DNA of 5,857 nt from CAZVCJ01 sp964625745 (GTDB lineage: Bacteria > Chloroflexota > Anaerolineae > VGOG01), in assembly GCA_964625745.1 (NCBI GenBank), contig CAZVCJ010000229.1, positions 1-5,857 of the forward strand, read 5' to 3'. Shown here piece by piece: positions 1 to 5,458 of this stretch. Every line of letters begins with the position of its first letter. Position 1 is the stretch's first letter. Below the pieces are notes generated by a model, which was not told the origin of the DNA, searched no databases, and was given only the letters and a program-made list of their open reading frames with translations. The position numbers and the translations under genes were made by a program.

Positions 1-465
1 CGGCACGTGTTCCAGGTTGGCACTCCAGCCCAGCCGGTTCTCGTTGGGGTCGCCGGAGATGTTATAGTTGGCGGTCACGGTGTCACGCAGGGTATCCATC
101 AACTCCGGATACTCGCCCAGCTCCACCAACTGCTCGCGCATGGCGATCCACAAGGACCGGGTATCAATGTGCACCGGACACACCACGCGACAGCGACCGC
201 AGAGAGTGCAACCGTAGGCGCCGCGCGACCAACGAGCAATGCCCCCCTCGGTCGGTGGATGATAGCCAAACAAGCGGGCCAAAAAGCCGCCGTACTGCCC
301 CTTGATGAAGCCCTTCAGAGTGTGGATCTTATCCAGGGGGGTGATCTCGTCAAGCTCCTTCTCGGTGAAGGTGGGACACCACGTAATGCATTCCCCGCAG
401 CGAGTGCACCCCTCCAGTTCCAACAACTGCTTGATGCTGAAGAGCGAAAGATTGACCTTGGACAT
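1..465 (-). CDS. HdrD/DsrK/GlpC-like 4Fe-4S dicluster protein, C-terminal part beyond the left edge
   Basis: Only the first 155 residues are present; the frame is open to the window edge, so the gene is partial because of the window and not visibly broken. Two classical CxxCxxCxxxCP motifs are seen: C20/C23/C26/C30-P31 and C86/C89/C92/C96-P97. Each is expected to bind one [4Fe-4S] cluster. The roughly 55-residue spacing, and the SLFSIKQLLELEGCTRCGECI opening, resemble the N-terminal ferredoxin domain of heterodisulfide-reductase-type proteins (HdrD, DsrK, GlpC and related). The full-length family normally carries cysteine-rich CCG domains next, which would lie off-window. The ATG is one base after the TGA stop of the cytochrome b gene, with AAGGAG inside that gene's last codons, so the pair is probably translationally coupled. 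Inferred role: the cytoplasmic electron-transfer subunit that docks on the cytochrome b. The exact substrate cannot be told from this fragment. Confidence 0.88.
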   Translation of the reverse strand, partial: MSKVNLSLFSIKQLLELEGCTRCGECITWCPTFTEKELDEITPLDKIHTLKGFIKGQYGGFLARLFGYHPPTEGGIARWSRGAYGCTLCGRCRVVCPVHIDTRSLWIAMREQLVELGEYPELMDTLRDTVTANYNISGDPNENRLGWSANLEHVP

Positions 466-466
466 C

Positions 467-1351
467 TCACTCCTTCACCTGGGCCATCTCGTCGGCCACT
501 TTGTTGATGACAACGACCAACGGACTCATCAGTGTGTGGAAGAACTTGCTGAAGGGCATGTAGAACATCAAGAAGGTGACGATCCCGAAGTGAAAGAAAA
601 ACGACCAGAAGTGTAGCGTCTCCCATGGCCAGTTAAGCGACTTGATCAGGCGCGACAGCGGATACCCGATGAAGCCAAACACCGCTGTAGCCTGGAGTGG
701 CCCTTTCGTGATCTCATCGGCCAGCAGACGGAAAGCCTCCAGCGGATAGCCGGTAAGGACGATGGCGAACAGGAGGCCCAACACCACTTTGTCGGCGACG
801 ATGGTGCGTAGTTGCGCGTCCTTCAGCACGAAACGACGGTAGAAGATGGCGATCAGCCCAGCCAGGAAGACCAAATTCAGAAACTCATTGGCGAAAGCCA
901 TCAGCGGATGGTCGAAGTTCATCAGCATAAGCACGATGGGATGCTCGATGTGAAAGATCGGATGAAGAACCTCTATGGCCAGTCCTGTGACGGTCGAAAT
1001 GACACCCAGCGCGAAGAAGCTGCCGAAAGCGGCGATGTGAGCCAGCCAACGCGACTTACTCCTTTCGAGCAAGGGCAAATGTAGTATTCCATCGCTGATC
1101 AAGGCTTTGAGAGCAACGAACAGATAGCGACTGAAAACGACCCCCAGCACGATTCTTATGACTGCTCCCAGTTTCTTGAACCGTGACGCGTCAGGTGCGA
1201 GGCCGGGCACCCGCCCCCGCAGCCAGATAGAGAGAATGTACAGCATCTCAAGGCCGAACAGGCTCAACGTTATGAGATGAATAATCCAGAACAAGGTGAG
1301 GCGATAATCGTGCTGAGAGAAAAACGGCCAGGAAGTCGGTCTGTCCACCAT
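467..1351 (-). CDS. NarI/DsrM/HdrE-like membrane cytochrome b
   Basis: Predicted 294-aa integral membrane protein with about six hydrophobic helices (approximately residues 19-43, 63-82, 103-124, 154-171, 187-205 and 244-264). It resembles the nitrate reductase gamma family, a group of diheme cytochromes b that exchange electrons with quinones. Candidate axial heme ligands are the helix histidines H25, H105, H148, H247 and H254. The C-terminal stretch HFGIVTFLMFYMPFSKFFH is typical of this family, where a His-containing helix is followed by a PFSK-x-FH turn. I chose the ATG at 1351 because AAGGAG lies 4 nt upstream. The longer frame starting at 1432 would add 27 basic residues encoded by intergenic repeat DNA and has no such site. 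The stop is separated by one base from the following HdrD-like gene, which supports a two-subunit HdrE-HdrD or DsrM-DsrK type complex. No molybdenum nitrate reductase subunit is nearby, so a true nitrate reductase role is unlikely from this context. Confidence 0.85.
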   Translation of the reverse strand: MVDRPTSWPFFSQHDYRLTLFWIIHLITLSLFGLEMLYILSIWLRGRVPGLAPDASRFKKLGAVIRIVLGVVFSRYLFVALKALISDGILHLPLLERSKSRWLAHIAAFGSFFALGVISTVTGLAIEVLHPIFHIEHPIVLMLMNFDHPLMAFANEFLNLVFLAGLIAIFYRRFVLKDAQLRTIVADKVVLGLLFAIVLTGYPLEAFRLLADEITKGPLQATAVFGFIGYPLSRLIKSLNWPWETLHFWSFFFHFGIVTFLMFYMPFSKFFHTLMSPLVVVINKVADEMAQVKE

Positions 1352-1355
1352 TCGT

Positions 1356-1361
1356 CTCCTT
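1356..1361 (-). promoter_or_regulatory. Shine-Dalgarno that sets the cytochrome b start
   Basis: AAGGAG on the minus strand, 4 nt before the ATG at 1351. It decides in favour of the shorter 294-aa protein over the 321-aa reading. Confidence 0.8.
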
Positions 1362-1402
1362 GAAAGCGAAATTGCTCTTAGCGCGTGAGGGCTATAGAGA
1401 AA

Positions 1403-1525
1403 TGGTCGAGGGGTCAGGTCATCCTTGGTCAAATGGTCGGATGATCAGGTGGTCCTTGGTCGGGTGGTCCGAGACCTGATAGACTACTTGACCACTGACC
1501 ATCCGATCATCTGACCATCCGACGA
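1403..1525. repeat. Degenerate 8-bp GGTC-type repeats forming a large imperfect palindrome
   Basis: The spacer between the ACT-domain gene and the cytochrome b gene is mostly made of short units. On the plus strand, about 1403-1470 reads as successive GGTCAAAT, GGTCGGAT, GATCAGGT, GGTCCTT, GGTCGGGT and GGTC units. From about 1490 to 1525 the units turn into their complements (GACCACT, GACCATCC, GATCATCT, GACCATCC, GAC). The best arms are 1435-1454 (GGTCGGATGATCAGGTGGTC) and 1497-1516, which match at 17 of 20 positions and enclose about 42 nt. The right arm starts 10 nt after the stop of the ACT gene, so the minus-strand transcript could fold into a 3' hairpin, but there is no U-tract of an intrinsic terminator. 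No convincing promoter was identified in the spacer; CTGACC with TATAGC at 15-bp spacing near 1392-1418 is a weak possibility only. Confidence 0.8.
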
Positions 1526-1999
1526 TCAAGGCATGTCAAAGGTCTGTTCGATGACCCGGACGGCTTCGGAGATGCGCCTGGCATCGAGCACACAAGAGAC
1601 AGTCGAGATAGAAGTGCTGATGGCCAGTATGTTTATGCCTGCCGATCCCAGAGCGTTGAACATGGCGCCCGCGATGCCCGGACGCTCCCGGAAGTCGGGG
1701 CCAAAGATGGAGACTATACCCACTTCCGGCTCGTGGATCACCTCCTTCGCCCCCAACCGAAGCCTGATCTGCTCGAGTGTGGACAGAGCAGTCTCCACGT
1801 CATCCCGGGCGACGCAAAACACAACGTGGTCACAGCTATTGAGGTCTATGCACTGAACGATGAATTCGACGTTGATGCCCTCACGACCTAGAGCGGAGAG
1901 GATCGCACCAGCTACGCCGGGACGATCCGGGATGCCCATGACCCCTAATTTGGCCAGGTTGGAGTTCCTGATGACGCCGCCAATCTTCACCTTTCTCAT
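1526..1999 (-). CDS. Stand-alone double ACT-domain protein (aspartokinase regulatory-type)
   Basis: A 157-aa protein composed almost entirely of two ACT domains. The first is about residues 15-80, with GIPDRPGVAGAILSALGREG and then INVEFIVQ. The second is about residues 93-155, with FRERPGIAGAMFNALGSAG, then INILAISTS and VSCVLD. This order and these motifs match the C-terminal regulatory half of aspartate kinase, where the domains bind lysine or threonine. No kinase domain precedes it: the upstream neighbour is ctaB. In some bacteria an aspartokinase regulatory subunit is made separately from an internal start, but here the gene is genuinely separate. The ATG is preceded by AAAGGGGG at 2008-2015 with 8-nt spacing. 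It lies 30 nt after the ctaB stop, so the two are probably co-transcribed. It may be an amino-acid-responsive regulator of unknown partner; ligand and target are not visible. Confidence 0.88.
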   Translation of the reverse strand: MRKVKIGGVIRNSNLAKLGVMGIPDRPGVAGAILSALGREGINVEFIVQCIDLNSCDHVVFCVARDDVETALSTLEQIRLRLGAKEVIHEPEVGIVSIFGPDFRERPGIAGAMFNALGSAGINILAISTSISTVSCVLDARRISEAVRVIEQTFDMP

Positions 2000-2029
2000 T
2001 AGGATTTCCCCCTTTCGCTAAGATTTGGA

Positions 2030-2887
2030 TCACCGTATGAATACGTCCAGTATCATGCCCGCAAAGAGAAGGAAGAGATAAGGACTCGAAAGCTTAAACA
2101 TCTTCCAGGCTCTTTCGGGAGAAGGTCTGAGAACCAGGTAGATGTTTCCTGAGCTTATAAGAAGGCCAGAAACGAGGGCCAGGCCCAGGTATAGAGATCC
2201 GAACTGGCCAAAGAAATATAGGAGGATGGAAGAGAGATACATCAACAGAACGGTGGCTAAGATACACCTGAGGGTTTTCTTCAAATCAAAGACAGCGGGG
2301 AGCATGGGAACGCTGACCTTCTCGTAATCGTCACTGTAGAAAATGGCCAGGTTCCAGATGTGATTAGGGATCCAGAGGACGACAATGGCCCCGATGAGGA
2401 GGGCCGTGAGGTTAATGGTGCCACTAACGGCCGCCCAGCCAAAAAGAGCCGGTAAGCCACCGCTGAAGCCTCCCCAGATGACGTTTAGGGGACTTCGTCT
2501 CTTGGTCAACAGGCTGTAGACGATGACATTATCGGCCAGGCCAAAGAGCATGCAGGCGAAGGAGAGGAAGTTGATTCGCCACGATAGGACGAGAGAGACC
2601 AGAGCCAGGGCCAGCCCAAAGTAGAGAGCCTTCTCCGGGGGATGGATCCTTTGGGAGGGAATGGGGCGTCTCTTGGTTCTCTCCATCACAAAGTCTATGT
2701 CTCTATCAATGTAGCAGGTAATCGCATTGGCTCCTGCGCAGCCGGCGGTGATGGCCACGAGTGCGGCGAGAAGTAAATTCAAAGGGATACCCTGACCCTC
2801 AGCAGCGATGACCATGGCGCCAACGGCAGTAAAGACGAGAAGAAACACCGACAGAGGCTTGGTGAGCTCCAAATAGTTCTTGGCCAC
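2030..2887 (-). CDS. ctaB: Protoheme IX farnesyltransferase (heme o synthase)
   Basis: A 285-aa polytopic UbiA-superfamily prenyltransferase that transfers farnesyl from farnesyl diphosphate to heme b to give heme o. It has the family length and a run of hydrophobic helices. The first Asp-rich site is ITCYIDRDIDFVMERTKRRP, with D61 and D65. The second polar site is YSDDYEKVSVPMLP (D186, D187, Y188, P194-MLP). Other family marks are KRRSPLNVIWGG (129-140), GLPALFGWAAVSG (144-156) and WIPNHIW with conserved H176. The first Asn of NxxxDxxxD is Thr57 (codon ACC), which is unusual. The start chosen is GTG at 2887, because AAGGAGG lies 9 nt upstream and because the longer frame from 3001 would begin upstream of the promoter's -10. 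Arginine codons here are mostly AGA/AGG, unlike the CGN-rich formate dehydrogenase. It heads a transcription unit with the ACT gene. No terminal oxidase gene is nearby, so its heme recipient is unknown. Confidence 0.92.
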   Translation of the reverse strand: MAKNYLELTKPLSVFLLVFTAVGAMVIAAEGQGIPLNLLLAALVAITAGCAGANAITCYIDRDIDFVMERTKRRPIPSQRIHPPEKALYFGLALALVSLVLSWRINFLSFACMLFGLADNVIVYSLLTKRRSPLNVIWGGFSGGLPALFGWAAVSGTINLTALLIGAIVVLWIPNHIWNLAIFYSDDYEKVSVPMLPAVFDLKKTLRCILATVLLMYLSSILLYFFGQFGSLYLGLALVSGLLISSGNIYLVLRPSPERAWKMFKLSSPYLFLLFAGMILDVFIR

Positions 2888-2896
2888 TCGGAACGC

Positions 2897-2903
2897 CCTC
2901 CTT
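2897..2903 (-). promoter_or_regulatory. Shine-Dalgarno that sets the ctaB GTG start
   Basis: AAGGAGG on the minus strand with a 9-nt spacer to GTG at 2887. This near-perfect site overrides the upstream ATG at 3001 and removes a 38-residue non-homologous N-terminal extension. Confidence 0.82.
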
Positions 2904-2974
2904 ATCGCCCTCTGTCTGATTTTCCCCCCGAAACCAGCCACGACACTCACTCCCGCAACCCCTCTCCAGGCTAG

Positions 2975-3003
2975 ATTATAACACAAACTGACTGTAAACA
3001 CAA
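2975..3003 (-). promoter_or_regulatory. Extended -10 promoter for the ctaB unit
   Basis: On the minus strand the string TGTTATAAT gives a perfect TATAAT at 2980-2975 with an extended-10 TG. A weak -35, TTGTGT at 3003-2998, sits 17 bp away. Transcription would start near 2968, leaving a leader of about 80 nt before the GTG at 2887. The promoter abuts the upstream terminator, which fits a clean boundary between two transcription units. Confidence 0.68.
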
Positions 3004-3033
3004 AAAGACCCTCCCCCGACCTGGGAGAGGGTC
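3002..3033 (-). terminator. Rho-independent terminator of the formate dehydrogenase unit
   Basis: Minus-strand GACCCTCTCCC (3033-3023), loop AGGTC, then GGGGGAGGGTC (3017-3007), an 11-bp stem with a single U-G wobble, followed directly by TTTTT (3006-3002). There is no T-tract on the plus side, so it acts on leftward transcription coming from fdhF. Confidence 0.92.
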
Positions 3034-3049
3034 AACAACAAGACAGTAT

Positions 3050-3139
3050 CAGTAGATCCAAGACGCACAGCAGAGGCGTCCCCCAGGCCGCCGATTCGCG
3101 GACGTGGGAGCCCGCTCTGCTCAGAATTTGGATCTGCTG
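3050..3139. repeat. Long imperfect palindrome in the 3' untranslated region of fdhF
   Basis: Nested inverted arms occupy the gap between the fdhF stop and the terminator. The outer arms are CAGTAGATCCAA (3050-3061) and TTGGATCTGCTG (3128-3139), which pair at 11 of 12 positions. The middle arms are AGCAGAG (3069-3075) and CTCTGCT (3115-3121). Inner arms are CGTCC (3077-3081) with GGACG (3100-3104), or alternatively CCGC (3088-3091) with GCGG (3098-3101). No open frame, tRNA-like fold or known RNA family was recognised. It could be a structured 3' RNA, a small palindromic mobile repeat or simply a transcript-stabilising hairpin. Confidence 0.6.
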
Positions 3140-3145
3140 AGTCCC

Positions 3146-5194
3146 TTACTTCACCGGCTCCACTTTCACTGCGCATACCTTGTACTCAGGAATCTTCGCT
3201 ACCGGGTCGAGCGCGGCGTGGGTCAGCGCGTTGGCAGCCGCCTCGGCAAAGTGGAAGGGGATGAAAACCACACCAGGCCGGATGCGCTTCGTGGCTCGCA
3301 CCCCCAGCTCGATCTCTCCTCGACGACTGGCAACCCGCACCCGCTTCGCGCCGTCCAGCCCAATGCGAGCAGCGTCGTCCGGGTGCATCTCCACGTAAGC
3401 CTCCGGCACCTCCTGATGCAGCTTCTCCGACCGCCGTGTCATCGTGCCCGTGTGCCAGTGGAACATCAGCCGGCCTGTGGTCAGGATGAAGGGATACTCC
3501 TCGTCCGGCAGCTCCGCCGCTTCCTGGAACTCGAGGGCGTGGAAGTGGCCCAATCCCCGACTGAACTTGCCCTTGTGCAGGTAGGGAGTGCCAGGGTGAT
3601 CGGCAGTCGGCACGGGCCACTGCAGGAAGCCTAATTTCTCCAGCCGCTCGTAACTCACACCGCCGTAGATGGGAGTCAGAGAGGCGATTTCGTCCATGAT
3701 CTCCTCAGGCGAGGCGAAGTTGAAACCGCTGGCACCCATCTTCTGCGCCAACAGACAGATAATCTCCCAATCAGCCTTCGCCTCCCCCAGCGGCTCAATC
3801 GCTTTCCGCACCCGCTGGATGCGCCGATCGGTGGCGGTGAACGTGCCATCCCTCTCAGCAAAGGACGCGCCAGGCAAGACCACGTGGGCCAGTTGAGCCG
3901 TCTCCGACGGGAAGATGTCCTGCACCACCAGGAACTCGATCTGTTCCAGGCAGTGGCGGGCGTGGTTGATGTCGGGGTCAGCCACCAGGGGGTTCTCGCC
4001 CATCACGTACATTCCCCGCACGCGACCATCGCCAGCCGCGTCAATCATCTCCGTCACCGTCAAACCCACCTGCAGATCCGACGTGCTGCCCCAGGCTTTC
4101 TCGAACTTCGCCTGGATCTCAGGGTTGGTGACTGCCTGATAGCCTGGATAGACGTTAGCCAACGCCCCCAGGTCACAGGCGCCCTGGACGTTGTTCTGGC
4201 CACGCAGCGGGTTGACGCCACCACCAGCCACGCCCACGTTGCCGCAGAGCATGGCCAGGTTGGCGCAACTCTTGACGTTGTCGGTGCCAGTGGTATGCTG
4301 CGTGATGCCCATGGCGTAGATGATGGCCGAGGGCCTGTTGGTCGCGTACAGGCGCGCCGCCTCTCGTAGACCGTCGGCTGGGATGTCACTGATCTCCTCG
4401 ACGCGCTCCGGCGTGTACCCCTCCACCATCGCCTTCATCTCCTCGTACCCCTCGGTACGCTCGGCGATGTACTCTTTGTCCTCCAGCCCCTCGCTGATGA
4501 TGACGTTCATCAACCCATTGAGCACGGCCACGTCGGTGCCGGGGCGAAAGCGCAGGTAGAGATCAGCCAGACGGGCCATCTGGGTCTCACGCGGGTCAAT
4601 CACCACCAGCCTGGCCCCGCGCCCTTCCCTGGCCTTCATGATGCGACTGGCGATGAGAGGATGCCCTTCGGAGGTGTTCGACCCCACGATGAGAAAACAG
4701 TTCGTATCCGTCTCGAACTCGGGCTGCGAATTGGTCATCGCTCCACTCCCAAACGCGGCGACCAGACCGGCCACCGTAGGAGCATGTCAGAGACGGGCGC
4801 AGTGATCCACGTTGTTGGTGCCGACCACCGCGCGGGCCAACTTCTGCATCAGGTAGTTCTCTTCGTTGGTGCACTTGGCCGAAGACAGGAAGGCGAGGCT
4901 ATTGGGGCCGGACTCGGCTTTGATGGTGCTAAACCTCTCCGCGACCAGCGCAAGCGCCTCGTCCCACGTCGCCTCTTCAAAAACGTCTCCTCGCCGGATC
5001 AAGGGCGTCTTCAGCCGGTCGGGATGATAAACGAAGGACGTGGCGTTCCAGCCCTTGATGCACAGCCGTCCCTGGCTGACGGGATGCTCCTTGGCGGGGA
5101 GAACCCCTACAAGCTCCCCGTCCAGCACCTCCAGGTAAAGCCCGCAGCCACAGCCACAGTAAACGCAGGTGGTGAGGATGTTTTGGTATTGCAT
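3146..5194 (-). CDS. fdhF: Selenocysteine-containing formate dehydrogenase, molybdopterin catalytic subunit
   Basis: One 682-aa protein read through an in-frame TGA at 4789-4787 (Sec136). It oxidises formate to CO2, or the reverse, at a Mo/W-bis-MGD centre. The N-terminus holds one [4Fe-4S] site, C10-x2-C13-x3-C17-x27-C45, followed by K47 in the usual CIKG motif that links cluster and pterin. The active site is CARL-U136-H137-APTVAGL, which parallels Sec140-His141 of E. coli FdhH. RGQNNVQGACD at 331-341 supplies the likely equivalent of the catalytic Arg333. Pterin-binding stretches include VGSNTSEGHP (about 170-179) and IDPRETQMARLADLYLRF (about 199-216). The C-terminal dinucleotide-binding domain starts near 567 and includes TGRLMFHWHTGTMTRRS. 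It lacks the NuoG-like N-terminal extension of NAD-linked enzymes and is close to FdhH length. The start at 5194 has AAGGAG 8 nt upstream; the frame to 5296 is not family-like. No Fe-S partner subunit follows, because a strong terminator does. The electron acceptor is therefore unknown. Confidence 0.95.
4740..4789 (-). promoter_or_regulatory. Selenocysteine UGA codon and bacterial SECIS hairpin in fdhF
   Basis: The TGA at 4789-4787 is followed, after 18 nt, by an apical loop GGUCU (4768-4764). The loop closes a 7-bp stem, GGTGGCC (4775-4769) with GGTCGCC (4763-4757), that includes two G-U pairs. GCTCC (4783-4779) and GGAGC (4744-4740) can form a lower stem. From memory of E. coli fdhF, the loop sequence and the UGA-to-loop distance are the same there. 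This is the expected binding site for the elongation factor SelB; no selB, selA or selC is in the window. Confidence 0.92.
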
Positions 5195-5202
5195 TGCGTC
5201 TT

Positions 5203-5208
5203 CTCCTT
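5203..5208 (-). promoter_or_regulatory. Shine-Dalgarno that sets the fdhF start
   Basis: AAGGAG on the minus strand with an 8-nt spacer to the ATG at 5194. It lies within the 22-nt gap after the stop of the DUF2283-like gene, and it supports MQYQNILTTC as the true N-terminus over the in-frame start at 5296. Confidence 0.82.
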
Positions 5209-5216
5209 CAAAGCGA

Positions 5217-5438
5217 TTACATAGCCATCCGCGTCGATGCTTCCAAGATAGTGACACCCACCAGTTGGTCTTCCCTATATCGCAGCAAGACACCACTATT
5301 CGTCATCACGCTATCCGTCGCTTTCTGAGGACGCTCAAGACTGACATACAACACATCAGCCTCAGCGTCGTAATCCACCCAGAAACGTTGATTACAACAC
5401 CCATCCAATGTGCTATCTTGCCACTCAAAATACCACAT
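5217..5438 (-). CDS. DUF2283-like small protein
   Basis: The last 53 residues match the small DUF2283 family: V-DYDAEADVLYVSL, a short variable stretch, then SGVLLRYREDQLVGVTILEAS. The family is about 50-70 residues long and often lies beside small toxin-like genes such as DUF4258, but its biochemical role is unknown. The start is uncertain. ATG at 5438 gives 73 aa, GTG at 5474 would overlap the Fic gene, and GTG at 5378 would leave just the conserved domain. None has a good Shine-Dalgarno. Residues before the VDYD motif (MWYFEWQDSTLDGCCNQRFW) are AT-rich, not family-like, and coincide with a repeat patch. It sits between the Fic gene (20-nt gap) and fdhF (22-nt gap), so it is probably co-transcribed with one or both. 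Confidence 0.68.
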   Translation of the reverse strand: MWYFEWQDSTLDGCCNQRFWVDYDAEADVLYVSLERPQKATDSVMTNSGVLLRYREDQLVGVTILEASTRMAM

Positions 5439-5457
5439 TGACACATTGAAATAGCAC
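5406..5457. repeat. AT-rich patch with direct and inverted repeats at the start of the DUF2283-like gene
   Basis: Plus-strand CACATTGA occurs twice in tandem (5434-5449). GTGCTAT (5410-5416) and ATAGCAC (5451-5457) are perfect inverted arms that flank it, and CAATGTG at 5406-5412 is a further inverted copy of the CACATTG core. The layout, in a gap of lower GC just after the Fic stop, could be an operator or promoter region for the downstream genes. No good -10/-35 pair was found. Confidence 0.45.
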
Positions 5458-5458
5458 G

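Noticed and set aside
7..507. Plus-strand open frame opposite the Fe-S protein
   Set aside because: It is antisense to a clear two-cluster ferredoxin domain, has no recognisable motif, and is a by-product of GC-rich codons.
1352..1432. N-terminal extension of the cytochrome b (27 residues)
   Set aside because: It is encoded partly by the GGTC repeat region, is not family-like, and a good Shine-Dalgarno supports the ATG at 1351.
2888..3001. 38-residue N-terminal extension of CtaB
   Set aside because: It would start upstream of the -10 box, and AAGGAGG before GTG 2887 gives a family-length protein.
3034..3145. tRNA-Sec (selC) or other tRNA in the fdhF 3' region
   Set aside because: The stretch forms nested palindromic arms without a T-arm GTTCRA-type motif, cloverleaf or CCA end.
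3884..4369. Plus-strand open frame of 161 codons inside fdhF
   Set aside because: It is antisense to conserved molybdopterin-binding sequence and has no homologous motif that I recognise.
3146..4774. Separate 542-aa gene starting at GTG 4774
   Set aside because: The GTG is an internal valine of the conserved HAPTVAGL motif, with no Shine-Dalgarno, and the N-terminal Fe-S domain is encoded upstream in the same frame.
4787..4789. Premature stop making the formate dehydrogenase a pseudogene
   Set aside because: The TGA is exactly at the known Sec position, the following frame is intact and conserved, and a SECIS-type hairpin follows at the right distance.
5195..5296. 34-residue N-terminal extension of the formate dehydrogenase
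   Set aside because: It overlaps the DUF2283-like gene in another frame, and AAGGAG precedes the ATG at 5194, which yields the normal family N-terminus.
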